Shown here: positions 6,245-14,590 of the stretch, piece after piece | Layout of the letters: every line of letters begins with the position of its first letter | How positions within the stretch are numbered: position 1 is the stretch's first letter | Assembly (NCBI GenBank): GCA_025350445.1 | Contig: JANXXV010000744.1 | Location: 1 to 19,149, forward strand | Length of the DNA stretch: 19,149 nucleotides | From: Bryobacteraceae bacterium | Lineage (GTDB): Bacteria > Acidobacteriota > Terriglobia > Bryobacterales > Bryobacteraceae | Direction of reading: 5' to 3' | Program-made: the position numbers and the translations under genes | Notes under the pieces: generated by a model | What the model saw: the letters and a program-made list of their open reading frames with translations, nothing else | Database searches by the model: none | What the model was told of the DNA's origin: nothing

Positions 6245-7621
6245 CTAGACCAGAATATCTTTCACCACTTCGCCAAACACATCCGTCAACCGGAAATCCC
6301 TGCCCGCGTAACGATAAGTCAGCTTCGTATGATCGATGCCCAGCTGATTCAGAATGGTTGCATGCAGATCGTGAATCGATACCCGGTTCTCCACTGCCTT
6401 GAATCCAAAATCGTCAGTCGCGCCGTAAGCCTGGCCGCCTTTCACGCCGCCGCCAGCCATCCACATGGTGAAGCCATAAGGATTGTGGTCGCGCCCGGTG
6501 CCGCTTTCCGAAACAGGTGTGCGGCCGAACTCACCGCCCCAAACCACCAGCGTCTCGTCCAGCAAGCCTCTGCGCTTCAAATCGCGGATTAAGGCTGCCG
6601 CTGCTTTGTCCATATCCGGGCAGCGTTCGCGCAGATTCTTGTCGATCTCCTTGTGGTCGTCCCAAACCTGCCCGGCGCCGTAGTTGATGTGGATGTACCG
6701 CACACCGCTCTCCACCAATCGCCGGGCGAGAAGGCAGCCGTTGGCGAACGGAGTGCTTCCATAATCGGCCCGTGTCGCCTCGGTCTCCTTGCGGATGTCG
6801 AAGATGTCCATCGCCTCAAACTGCATGCGGTAGGCCGCTTCCATTGATTTGATGCGGCCCTCCAGAAACTCATCGGCTCCGAAGGAGTCGCTGAAATTTC
6901 GGTTCAACGCCTGCATCGCGTCCATTTCCTTGCGCTGCTCGGTGCCCTGCAGCCATTTGTTGCGCAGGTCCGGAATCATTTTTTCCGGCTCCACTTCAGA
7001 AGTGCTGAACGACACGCCCTGGTATTCCGCCGGCAGAAATCCGGAGCGTGAAAGCGACCCGCCCGGTCCGCCGCCGCTTGGTCCCAACACCACAAACGCC
7101 GGCAGATTCTGATTTTCGGTCCCCAGGCCATACGTCACCCATGCGCCCGTGGATGGCCGCGTAGCCAGAATGCTTCCCGTGTGAAACAGGCTGCGCGCCG
7201 GCGTATGCGTCGGATTGAAGGTGTACATCGACCGGATGACGCAGACTTCATCGATCACCGATCCCAATTGCGGCAGCAGTTCGCTGATCTCCACGCCGCC
7301 GCGCCCGTACTTCTGAAACTTAAACGACGTCGGCAACAGGCCGCCGGTTTGCCGCTCGGTGCGCAGATCCACCGAATTCGGACGCTGCCCTTGAAACTTC
7401 AACAGCGCCGGCTTGGGATCGAACATGTCGACGTGGGACGGCCCGCCCGCCATAAACAGCGTGATGACATGCTTGGCTTTCGGTGCGATGCGCGGACCCG
7501 CATAACGGCCCAATTCCGCGGCTCGCAATTGCGGTTCGGCAAACAAACAGGCCAATCCCACAGAGCCCAGTCCACCGCACAACGACTGCAACATCGCCCG
7601 GCGTGAGAGTCTTTCCATCAT
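6245..7621 (-). CDS. DUF1501 protein, Tat-exported, sulfatase/phosphatase-like fold
   Basis: A 458-residue DUF1501 protein, distantly related to the alkaline-phosphatase/sulfatase superfamily. It begins with a twin-arginine-type leader (S6-R-R-A-M-L11 followed by a hydrophobic stretch), so it should be exported folded. Family marks include MAGGPSHVDMFD (residues 57-68) and, near the end, a GRDHNPYGF block, MAGGGVKGG and YGATDDFG. The actual substrate of the family is unknown. It directly follows the DUF1549/DUF1553 cytochrome gene: the ATG at 7621 overlaps that gene's TGA (ATGA), and a second ATG follows at once at 7618. The frame also runs to a TTG at 7627, which is less likely. This gene pair is typical of Planctomycetes, Verrucomicrobia and Acidobacteria, where the two proteins are thought to work together in the periplasm on polysaccharide-related chemistry; that role is inference. 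Confidence 0.93.
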   Translation of the reverse strand: MMERLSRRAMLQSLCGGLGSVGLACLFAEPQLRAAELGRYAGPRIAPKAKHVITLFMAGGPSHVDMFDPKPALLKFQGQRPNSVDLRTERQTGGLLPTSFKFQKYGRGGVEISELLPQLGSVIDEVCVIRSMYTFNPTHTPARSLFHTGSILATRPSTGAWVTYGLGTENQNLPAFVVLGPSGGGPGGSLSRSGFLPAEYQGVSFSTSEVEPEKMIPDLRNKWLQGTEQRKEMDAMQALNRNFSDSFGADEFLEGRIKSMEAAYRMQFEAMDIFDIRKETEATRADYGSTPFANGCLLARRLVESGVRYIHINYGAGQVWDDHKEIDKNLRERCPDMDKAAAALIRDLKRRGLLDETLVVWGGEFGRTPVSESGTGRDHNPYGFTMWMAGGGVKGGQAYGATDDFGFKAVENRVSIHDLHATILNQLGIDHTKLTYRYAGRDFRLTDVFGEVVKDILV

Positions 7622-10068
7622 GGCCAAAAGATTACCTCATTGGTGGAGAGCAGAATGTGGCTATACTGTTCCACTGTTCCCTGGGACAGATAGCTAAGCG
7701 CCAGATCCAGCTCTTTCGCACTGGGATCCCTAGACAATATTTTACGATACAAGCTCTGGATCTTCGCCGGATTATCGGCCCCCTGTTCCACGCTCTTGGC
7801 CAACACCTGCCCTTCCTCCCGCATGAATGAACTGTTCATAATGAACAATTGCTGCAAGGAGGAGATCGTCAAATCACGGCCAGGTGCGGTTTGCGATGGA
7901 TCGGGAAAATCGTACAACTGAAACAGTTTGCTCAACCGGCTGCGGCTCACCCGGCTATACACAGTGCGGCGGACACTCAGATCGGAATCCACGTCTTCGG
8001 AAACGCCATACATCTGATAGCTTAGCTTTCCCGCAGCCCGCAGCAGCGTATCGCGATACGATTCGACATCCAGACGCCGCGGATTCATACGCCACAAGTA
8101 CGTGTTCGCCTGGTCGGTCTTCTCGGCATCCGCCCGCGGGCGGCTCGCTTGCCGGTAGGCGGACGACAGCATGATCTCGCGGTTCAGCCACTTCAACGAA
8201 TACCCGTGCGCAATAAAGCGCGCCGCCAGATCGTCCAGCAATTGCGGATGCGTCGGCTTCTCACCCTGCGTGCCGAAGTCGCTTGTAGTGGGCGCCAGCG
8301 GCTTTCCAAAATGCCAATCCCATACTCGATTGACAATCACGCGCGCGCTTAGCGGTGCAGCATCTGCAAAGATGCGACCGGCGAGTTCCAGCCGGCCTGA
8401 GCCATGCTTGAACGTATTGTCTCCGTTCGACAGCACCGTCAGAAAGTGTCGCGGAACTGCGTCGCCAGGCGTAGCGACGTTGCCATGCAAGAGCACCGGG
8501 AAATCTCGCGCCTCACCCAGCTTGTAGTTGATGAAGGTGTAATTAGCATCCGACCCATCCACAAATTGCGCTGCCTCAAACACCGAATTCATGAACGGTT
8601 CAGTAGACCCCTGCGGACGCCGTCTGCGCTCTGCCGCCGCAACGGCAGGTTTAGCATCCGGGTCAACCGGTGGCTTCGGCGGAGGAAAGGTCCAATACTT
8701 CTCCAGGCTCTTCACCAGCTTCGGATAGCGCTCTTCCAACTCCTTCGTCTCCGTCTTCAGCGCTTCAATCTCCGCCTTCCACCTGGCAACGCGGGGCGCG
8801 GCATTCTCCACAGTCGACGCTTCGCCGGTCAGCAGGTTCGCCGAATAGTGCAGATCGAACAAACGATTCTGCATCCACAAGTAGCGATTCTCAATCTTGG
8901 AATCCACGTCGAACATCGGCCGTTCGGCGCGCATCGTCGACGCGAACACACCCACCAGTCCGTAATAATCCTTCGTCAGAATTGGATCGAACTTATGATC
9001 GTGGCAGCGGGCACACGCCACCGTAAGTCCCATCAGGCCCCGCGTCACCGCATCTACGCGCTCATCCCAATCGTCCGTAAGAAAGCCGCCGATCACATCC
9101 GCGGACAATCGTAGATCTTTGTGATAGACCGGTGCCGCGCCCAGAAATCCCAAGGCCCGCATGTCGTCGCGGGCGGTGCCGGGCATCAGGTCCGCCGCCA
9201 GTTGCAGCTTCACGAAACGGTCGTAGGGAACGTCGTTGTTCATTGCCTCAATCACCCAATCACGGTAGCGCCAGGCGAACGGATACGCCGGATTGGTGGC
9301 CTCCGTGGTCGGGTTGTCTTCGGCGAAACGGGCCACATCCAACCAGTGGCGGCCCCAACGTTCGCCATAATGCGGAGAAGCCAGTAGCCGATCGATCAGC
9401 TTCTCATACGCATCCGGCGATCTATCATTTACGAATGTCTCGACTTCTTCAAACGACGGCTTGTAGCCGGCTACATCGATGTAAGCCCTCTGAACCAACG
9501 TCCGCGGGTCCGCGGGCGGCGACGGCTTCAGGCCTTTCTCTTCCAGCTTCGCCAAAACAAATCGATCAATTTTTGTCTTAGCCCACGCGGAATCTTTCAC
9601 GTCCGGAGCGGCCATTTCCCGAAGCGGCTGGAACGCCCACCATTTCCGGCCCTGTTCAATCGGCATACCGCGCAGCGGCGCCGGAGTGCCGGCGGTTGTC
9701 GCCGCATCTTTCCGCGGATCTACCGCTCCGGCGGCAATCCACTGCTCGAAATCGGCAATCACCGTGTCAGGCAACTTTCCCGTTGGCGGCATTTGCAACT
9801 GCGGATCGGTGAACCGCAAAGCCTTCAACACCTGGCTTTCCGCGGGCTTTCCCGGCACCAGAATCGGACCCAGCGCGCCGCCTTTCGCCATCCCTGCCTT
9901 CGTATCCAGAATCAACGCGCCCATCGGCGCTTTCAATTTCGACGAATGGCATCCATAGCATTTGGTTGCCAGCACAGGACGGATCTTCGTTTCAAAAAAC
10001 GAAGCATCCGTCGCCTGCGCGAACAGAGATGTGGCCAGCCAGGGGAAAAATAAGTAGGGACGAATCAT
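7618..10068 (-). CDS. PSCyt1-DUF1549-DUF1553 secreted cytochrome
   Basis: An 816-residue exported protein with the standard order of this family. A short signal peptide (residues 1-18, ending LFAQ) is followed by a c-type haem domain (C37-Y-G-C40-H41, with LQMPPTGKLPD providing the likely methionine ligand). The DUF1549/PSCyt2 domain spans about residues 155-370, with PHYGERWGRHWLDVARFAED, and has a second CxxCH at C352-A-R-C355-H356 (CARCHDHKFDP). The DUF1553/PSD1 domain spans about 560-800, with RVIVNRVWDWHFGKPL and SDFGTQGEKPTHPQLLDDLA. Length is within the family's usual range. A Lys/Glu-rich helical and Pro-rich linker (about 430-495) joins the two large domains. It is the first gene of a pair with the overlapping DUF1501 gene. 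The protein is likely periplasmic and redox-active; its electron partner and substrate are unknown. Confidence 0.95.
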   Translation of the reverse strand: MIRPYLFFPWLATSLFAQATDASFFETKIRPVLATKCYGCHSSKLKAPMGALILDTKAGMAKGGALGPILVPGKPAESQVLKALRFTDPQLQMPPTGKLPDTVIADFEQWIAAGAVDPRKDAATTAGTPAPLRGMPIEQGRKWWAFQPLREMAAPDVKDSAWAKTKIDRFVLAKLEEKGLKPSPPADPRTLVQRAYIDVAGYKPSFEEVETFVNDRSPDAYEKLIDRLLASPHYGERWGRHWLDVARFAEDNPTTEATNPAYPFAWRYRDWVIEAMNNDVPYDRFVKLQLAADLMPGTARDDMRALGFLGAAPVYHKDLRLSADVIGGFLTDDWDERVDAVTRGLMGLTVACARCHDHKFDPILTKDYYGLVGVFASTMRAERPMFDVDSKIENRYLWMQNRLFDLHYSANLLTGEASTVENAAPRVARWKAEIEALKTETKELEERYPKLVKSLEKYWTFPPPKPPVDPDAKPAVAAAERRRRPQGSTEPFMNSVFEAAQFVDGSDANYTFINYKLGEARDFPVLLHGNVATPGDAVPRHFLTVLSNGDNTFKHGSGRLELAGRIFADAAPLSARVIVNRVWDWHFGKPLAPTTSDFGTQGEKPTHPQLLDDLAARFIAHGYSLKWLNREIMLSSAYRQASRPRADAEKTDQANTYLWRMNPRRLDVESYRDTLLRAAGKLSYQMYGVSEDVDSDLSVRRTVYSRVSRSRLSKLFQLYDFPDPSQTAPGRDLTISSLQQLFIMNSSFMREEGQVLAKSVEQGADNPAKIQSLYRKILSRDPSAKELDLALSYLSQGTVEQYSHILLSTNEVIFWP

Positions 10069-10088
10069 ACTAGAGTCCAGTCTTCCTC

Positions 10089-10117
10089 ACTGTACGTCTT
10101 TCCCATTTCCTCCGCAA
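10089..10117 (-). promoter_or_regulatory. Candidate promoter for the cytochrome-DUF1501 pair
   Basis: On the minus strand, TTGCGG (10112-10117) and TACAGT (10089-10094) are separated by 17 nt, leaving a short leader of roughly 14 nt before the ATG at 10068. A GAGGAAG stretch overlaps the predicted start region. Moderate match only. Confidence 0.3.
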
Positions 10118-10148
10118 CGCGGAAGCTTGATAGAGTAACTAGCTGTCT

Positions 10149-11222
10149 ATGAAACTACTTTGCCTATGCATGGCGGTGCTGGGAATCTGCGGCGCCGAAA
10201 CGATTGTCAACGGCCGGCGCTCCGTTGTTCTGAATGGAAAATCGGCGCAACTGACGGTGGATGTTGCGGGAGGATCGATCGTCGATTTCCATCTTCTCGA
10301 AGGCGGATTGAACCCGTTGCAATGGGAGGAAAAGGGCGGCGCCACCGTACCCCGGCCCATGGGTCACTTCCTTTGCCTGGACCGCTGGGGCGCGCCGTCC
10401 GATGCAGAGAAAGCTAACGGCATGCCCTTTCACGGCGAGGCGACGCGCGTGGAATGGAAGGTGTTGAGTGAGGCGTCAGGAACCGCGGCGATGTCCGCGC
10501 AGTTGCCCATGGCCGGAATTTCCATCCGCCGCCAGGTGCGCGTCTCCGATGCAGCTCCGGTTTTCCTGGTGACCGAAGGCGTGAAGAACGATAACAAACT
10601 CGGCCGCGTTTACAACATGGTCCAGCACGTCACCATCGGCCCGCCGTTTCTCGACGAAAACACCGTCGTCGATTCCAACTCGCGCAAAGGCTTCATGCAA
10701 AGCAGCCCGCTACCGAATCCGGAAGAGCCGGCCGTCACCTGGCCGCAAGCGCTGAAGGATGGCATGCCGGTGAACCTGCGCATGCTGACGAACGATCCTA
10801 TGCCCAACGTGGTCTCATTCACCATTGATGAGGAATATGGTTGGGTGACCGCCGCGAACCCGCAAAAAGGCTTGTTGATCGGCTATATCTGGAAGACCTC
10901 GGAGTATCCGTGGTTCAATGCCTGGCGGGACGTGAAGGATGGCCGTCCGGCCGCTCGCGGATTGGAATTCGGAACCACCGGGTTGCACCAGCCCTATCCG
11001 GTTCTGGTTGCCAAGGGAAAGATTTTCGGCAGGCCGATCTACAAATTTCTCGATACCGGCGAAACAGCCACACGGTCCTATGCGGGCTTTCTTACGAAGA
11101 TACCAGCGGGATACAACGGGGTCGGCTCGGTAACGTATTCCGGCGGCAAACTGGTGCTGCAGGAACGCGAGCGCGAAGGTAATGCCATCACGCTCACGGT
11201 TGGGGATTTGTTTCCGAAGTAG
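10149..11222 (+). CDS. Galactose-mutarotase-like secreted protein
   Basis: A 357-residue protein with a short signal peptide (MKLLCLCMAVLGICGA, cleavage likely before ET). The body reads as a beta-sandwich of the galactose-mutarotase-like superfamily: GGSIVDFHL, NPLQW, GHFLCLDRWG, GMPFHGEA (with a histidine at the usual place), a YNMVQHVTIGPPFLD segment with a second histidine, and a GKIFGRPIYKFLDTGET stretch near the end. Aldose epimerases interconvert sugar anomers and related proteins bind or modify glycans; which applies here cannot be seen. The start ATG lies 80 bp from the divergent cytochrome gene, so the two may be coregulated. A repeat-bearing noncoding region follows. The fold call is moderate. 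Confidence 0.75.
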   Translation: MKLLCLCMAVLGICGAETIVNGRRSVVLNGKSAQLTVDVAGGSIVDFHLLEGGLNPLQWEEKGGATVPRPMGHFLCLDRWGAPSDAEKANGMPFHGEATRVEWKVLSEASGTAAMSAQLPMAGISIRRQVRVSDAAPVFLVTEGVKNDNKLGRVYNMVQHVTIGPPFLDENTVVDSNSRKGFMQSSPLPNPEEPAVTWPQALKDGMPVNLRMLTNDPMPNVVSFTIDEEYGWVTAANPQKGLLIGYIWKTSEYPWFNAWRDVKDGRPAARGLEFGTTGLHQPYPVLVAKGKIFGRPIYKFLDTGETATRSYAGFLTKIPAGYNGVGSVTYSGGKLVLQEREREGNAITLTVGDLFPK

Positions 11223-11551
11223 CGACGGGCTCGTGTAGTGTCCGCTTGGACCGCGGGGCCACGCAGCCAGCCCCCTGGCTGGTCTCTGTGCTTTAGGAAG
11301 CCGAGGCTGGGGCCTCGGCGCGGACCATGGGGTCCGCCGTCCAATTAATGCCGACAACAATAGCCTCGGCGAGGGGGGGGAATCTAATCGCTGTCAAGGC
11401 ACTGGCCAGCAGCACAAACGAAGCCCGCTCAGAAACTCCAGCGGGAGAGGCGGTCATTTCCAGCTCCTCCGGGAAACATCGCCGTACTGCTGTGCGTGCG
11501 AATTCATCCGGAAGATCACAACGCGGAAGGGAATCGCGCGGAGGCGAAAAA
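11223..11551. other. Noncoding region with hairpins
   Basis: I see no gene between the mutarotase-like stop and the tRNA. It holds a small hairpin (AGCCAG at 11265-11270 with CTGGCT at 11275-11280, loop CCCC), then the double-hairpin repeat at 11300-11344. The rest, 11345-11551, contains a G run at 11372-11379 and nothing I can support. Short open frames here lack protein character. Confidence 0.4.
11300..11344. repeat. Double-hairpin dispersed repeat, copy 2
   Basis: Stem 1 pairs GCCGAGGC (11300-11307) with GCCTCGGC (11312-11319), 8 bp, loop TGGG. Stem 2 pairs GCGGACC (11320-11326) with GGTCCGC (11331-11337), loop ATGG, then CGTCCAA (11338-11344). Stem 2 and the tail are identical to copy 1 at 1668-1711, while stem 1 has a different sequence with pairing fully kept. 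Like copy 1 it lies 3' of a plus-strand gene. Confidence 0.6.
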
Positions 11552-11641
11552 TGGCGGAGAGACAGGGATTCGAACCCTGGATAGAGTTTCCCCTATACAC
11601 GCTTTCCAAGCGTGCGCCTTCAGCCACTCGGCCATCTCTCC
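11552..11641 (-). tRNA. tRNA-Ser (anticodon GGA)
   Basis: The minus strand reads GGAGAGATGGCCGAGTGGCT at the 5' end and closes with TCTCTCC, a G discriminator and an encoded CCA (11552-11554). The anticodon stem is ACGCT/AGCGT around loop TTGGAAA, giving anticodon GGA for serine UCC/UCU codons. A long variable arm, as expected for serine tRNA, lies between anticodon and T arm, and the T arm is CAGGG/CCCTG around TTCGAAT. At 90 nt including CCA it is the normal length. It lies 54 bp downstream of rng on the same strand. Confidence 0.97.
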
Positions 11642-11695
11642 GGTTCGTTCGCGGGTCCATCTCTGAACCCGCAATCAACAGTGTAACAAGCCGCC

Positions 11696-14293
11696 TTACG
11701 TCAGGTCGAATTTTTCCTGATGCAACGCCGGATCGCTGGTAACCAGCACCGGGCGGCCCAGAACTTCTTCAATCTCCTCCAGGTACTTGTTGGTGTTCAA
11801 CTTCAGGAACTTCGCCACTTCAGGATTCGCCCGCAGCATGCAATCCTTGCCATCCACCGCGTTCCGGATCTTGTAGGCTTCCTGCAGGATTTCCGTCACT
11901 ACCGTCTGCACGCTCTTCACATAGCCTGCGCCTTCGCACGTCGGGCACGGCGAACACAGCGTCCGCTCCAGGCTCTGCTTCACCCGTTTGCGCGTAATTG
12001 CCACCAGGCCGAAGTCGTTGAACTGCAGAATCTTGTACGGCGCACGATCCTGACTCATCGCCTCTTCCAACGCCTGCATCACCTTCTGGCGATTCTTGCG
12101 CTCATCCATATCGATGAAGTCCACCACGATGATGCCGCCCAAATCCCGCAGCCGGATCTGCCGCACAATCTCCTTCACCGCCTCCGTATTGGTCTTGACG
12201 ATGGTATCTTCCAGCCGGTTCGACTTGCCCACATACTTGCCGGTGTTGATGTCAATCGCCACCAGCGCCTCGGTCTGGTTGATCACAATATACCCGCCGG
12301 ATTTCAGCCACACCTTCGGCCGCAGCGCCTTTTCCAGCTCATTGGTGACGTTGAAGGCGTCGAAAATCGGCGTCGGCCGGGTGTACATCTTCACGCGGGA
12401 AACCAGCGCGGGCTGGAAGCGCTGCATGAAGCGCAGCACGCTCTCGTACAGCTCTTCGTTATCCACCCAAATCGACTTGAACGTATCCGTCAACTGGTCG
12501 CGCAGAATCCGCTGCACAATTTCCAGATCGTGATGCAGCAGCAGCGGCGCGGGTCTCTTCTCGGCCTTCTGGCGGATATCCAGCCAGAGGTTATAGAGGA
12601 ACTGCATGTCCGCCGCAATTTCCTCTTCAGTCTTCCCCTCACCTGCGGTCCGGACAATGTAGCCGCCCGTGATCCCGGCGTGATTGCCTTGCAGAATGCG
12701 CTTCAGGCGCAACCGCTCCTCATCGCTCTCAATCTTGCGCGAGACGCCCAGATGTTCCAGGCTCGGCATGTAGACCACATACCGGCCCGGCAGCGCGATA
12801 TGTGAGGTAATGCGCGCACCCTTCTGGCCGATGGGTTCCTTGGCGATCTGGACGATGATCTCCTGGCCTTCCTTCAGCAATTCGGTAATCGACGGCAGCG
12901 GCGGACGTTCCCGATCCGGCCGAGCCACCGGTCGTTCCCGTTCCTGGGCCATCGGCGCGGCCACCTCGGCCGCTCCTTCCACTTTGGGTTCGTTTCGTAC
13001 TTCCGGGCGGTCAGCGCGGTTCTCACCGCGGCCTTCTCCACGATCTCCGCCGCGCCGTTTACGCCGGGCTCCGCGCGGGCCGCGGTGCATGTAACGGGTC
13101 CCGGGCTCGCGAACGGACGCGCTAAGTGTTTTCTCGGCTCCTTCCACGGCGGTAACAGGTTCCCCGGCAGGCTCACCGGCAGCCTCGGCCGCTGCCTCCG
13201 CGGCTTCGGCGGCTTCCTCGGCAGCCTCTTCGGCCGCCAGTTCGAGCGCCTCTTCCACGGCTGCTTCTATGTCGGTCTCGCCAAGGGGGTCCAACGCCTC
13301 GGCCGCGGCTTCGGCTCCAGTAAGGGAGTGCCCCATTACGGGTTCGATCTCCGCCTCAGGCTCTCTGGCCATGGCCGCTCCCGTGCTGTGTCCAGACTCC
13401 ACAAACACAGGCTCTACCAGAACCGGTTCAATCGCTACCGGCTCCACAGCTACCGGTTCCAGAACGGGCGGCGCCAAATAGGCCGGCTCCGGGAATGCCG
13501 CCGGAACGGCGGGCTCTTCGTGCACCGGCGCAGTTACGGCTTCCGCCACCGGCGCCGCGACCTCTTCCACCGCAGCCACGGGCTCCGGAGCCGAATACCT
13601 CACCGGACGGCTGTATTTTGCCAGCGATTCTCCCGGCAGCAGGATCACATCCCTTACCTCGGGCTCCTCCCGCACGGCTTCCTTTTCCGCTTCGGCAGAT
13701 TCCACGGCCGGAGACTCTATGGCTGGCGAGTCTACGTCCGACGCATACTTCGAGTCCGGGAATCCACGCCCGCCTTTCCGCCGCCGGCGCGAACGGCGGC
13801 CCCGGTCGCCCGCATCCTTGGACGCTCCTTCAGAACGGGAAGATCCTTCAGACCTGCCAAATCCCTCCGTCCGCTCCGAGGGCTGATTGATGGCTGAAGC
13901 AACCGCCTCAGCCGCTACCGGTTGCTCTGCTGCTTCCACCGGCGGCTCGGCGGGTTTCACAAATCCTTGCGGTGGTCGCTCGCTTCTGCCGTCCCGGCGG
14001 GTAAATCCACCAGTCCGCGGCGGTTTCTCTTCAGCCGGGCCGCTGATCTTGTCGTACTCTTCGTTTTCTTCGAAAAAATCGGAAACGTATAGGAAGGTGT
14101 CGCGTTCCAGGCCCAGGTCGACAAACGCCGACTGCATGCCGGGGAGGACGCGGGTGACACGGCCTTTATGAATGCTCCCGGCAAGGGAGTATTCATTGGA
14201 CCGCTGAAAATAAACTTCAACCAACTGATCGTCTTCCAGAATCGCCACTCTGGTTTCGTGGCGGTTCGAGGAGATAACTAACTCTTTGCTCAT
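11696..14293 (-). CDS. rng: Ribonuclease E/G family endoribonuclease with large S1-domain insertion
   Basis: An 865-residue RNase E/G endonuclease, which cuts single-stranded RNA in rRNA maturation and mRNA decay. Residues 1-75 are the first half of the S1 domain (SIHKGRVTRVLPGMQSAFVDLGL). The S1 domain resumes at about residue 464 with SITELLKEGQEIIVQIAKEP and continues into the 5'-sensor and RNase H-like parts (GARITSHIALPGRYVVYMP). The catalytic DNase I-like domain has D681 in VAIDINTG and D725/D728 in DFIDM, and C783-P-T-C786 forms the zinc-link. The roughly 385-residue insertion is low complexity: Ala/Glu-rich helix-like blocks, tandem EPV repeats, and two Arg/Lys-rich clusters (about 163-177 and 402-425) that could bind RNA. 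The start ATG has GGAG 7 nt upstream. It follows rodA after 297 nt. RNase E rather than G is possible as a name. Confidence 0.95.
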   Translation of the reverse strand: MSKELVISSNRHETRVAILEDDQLVEVYFQRSNEYSLAGSIHKGRVTRVLPGMQSAFVDLGLERDTFLYVSDFFEENEEYDKISGPAEEKPPRTGGFTRRDGRSERPPQGFVKPAEPPVEAAEQPVAAEAVASAINQPSERTEGFGRSEGSSRSEGASKDAGDRGRRSRRRRKGGRGFPDSKYASDVDSPAIESPAVESAEAEKEAVREEPEVRDVILLPGESLAKYSRPVRYSAPEPVAAVEEVAAPVAEAVTAPVHEEPAVPAAFPEPAYLAPPVLEPVAVEPVAIEPVLVEPVFVESGHSTGAAMAREPEAEIEPVMGHSLTGAEAAAEALDPLGETDIEAAVEEALELAAEEAAEEAAEAAEAAAEAAGEPAGEPVTAVEGAEKTLSASVREPGTRYMHRGPRGARRKRRGGDRGEGRGENRADRPEVRNEPKVEGAAEVAAPMAQERERPVARPDRERPPLPSITELLKEGQEIIVQIAKEPIGQKGARITSHIALPGRYVVYMPSLEHLGVSRKIESDEERLRLKRILQGNHAGITGGYIVRTAGEGKTEEEIAADMQFLYNLWLDIRQKAEKRPAPLLLHHDLEIVQRILRDQLTDTFKSIWVDNEELYESVLRFMQRFQPALVSRVKMYTRPTPIFDAFNVTNELEKALRPKVWLKSGGYIVINQTEALVAIDINTGKYVGKSNRLEDTIVKTNTEAVKEIVRQIRLRDLGGIIVVDFIDMDERKNRQKVMQALEEAMSQDRAPYKILQFNDFGLVAITRKRVKQSLERTLCSPCPTCEGAGYVKSVQTVVTEILQEAYKIRNAVDGKDCMLRANPEVAKFLKLNTNKYLEEIEEVLGRPVLVTSDPALHQEKFDLT

Positions 14294-14590
14294 GGACCTT
14301 CTCCGTTTTCACGGCCGAAAGTAACTGCCCATGGATCAAAGGCCAAGTCCGGCTTGATTCCACGCGCTCCTCACACCCTAGGCATCGGAACGCGCGATGC
14401 TAATAATTCAAATTGCTTTGGCCGCGAGAGTGGAGCAATCTCTAAAACACCCTCTGCCAGCTCGAAAAGCGAGGAAGACCTGATACCATCTTCCCTGTCA
14501 ACGAATCGCACAATTCGGTAGCGGAACCAACCCCCACCAACCTCAAATCCGGGCAGTTCGACGTCTCGGTCGATCTAAAATTCTAAACCG
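14294..14590. other. rodA-rng intergenic region, possible rng leader
   Basis: A 297-nt gap with no supportable gene. On the minus strand a TTGACA occurs at about 14495-14500, but no convincing -10 box lies at the right distance. A weak long-range pairing (CGCG at 14362-14365 with CGCG at 14391-14394, and short inner pairs) is present. E. coli rne has a long 5' leader used for feedback control, so this gap could be the analogous leader; that is inference from position only. Confidence 0.25.

Noticed and set aside
11651..11672. Hairpin GCGGGT/ACCCGC between rng and the tRNA as a terminator
   Set aside because: The stem is only 6 bp with a 10-nt loop and no T run follows on the minus strand, so a terminator call is not supported.
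13085..13897. Long plus-strand open frame opposite rng (270 codons)
   Set aside because: It is the antisense of the low-complexity Ala/Glu/Pro-rich insert of RNase E/G; such repetitive GC-rich coding sequence commonly leaves the opposite strand open.
14477..14500. TTGACA on the minus strand before rng as a promoter
   Set aside because: The hexamer at 17 nt downstream (TCTTCC) does not resemble a -10 box, so no promoter is called.
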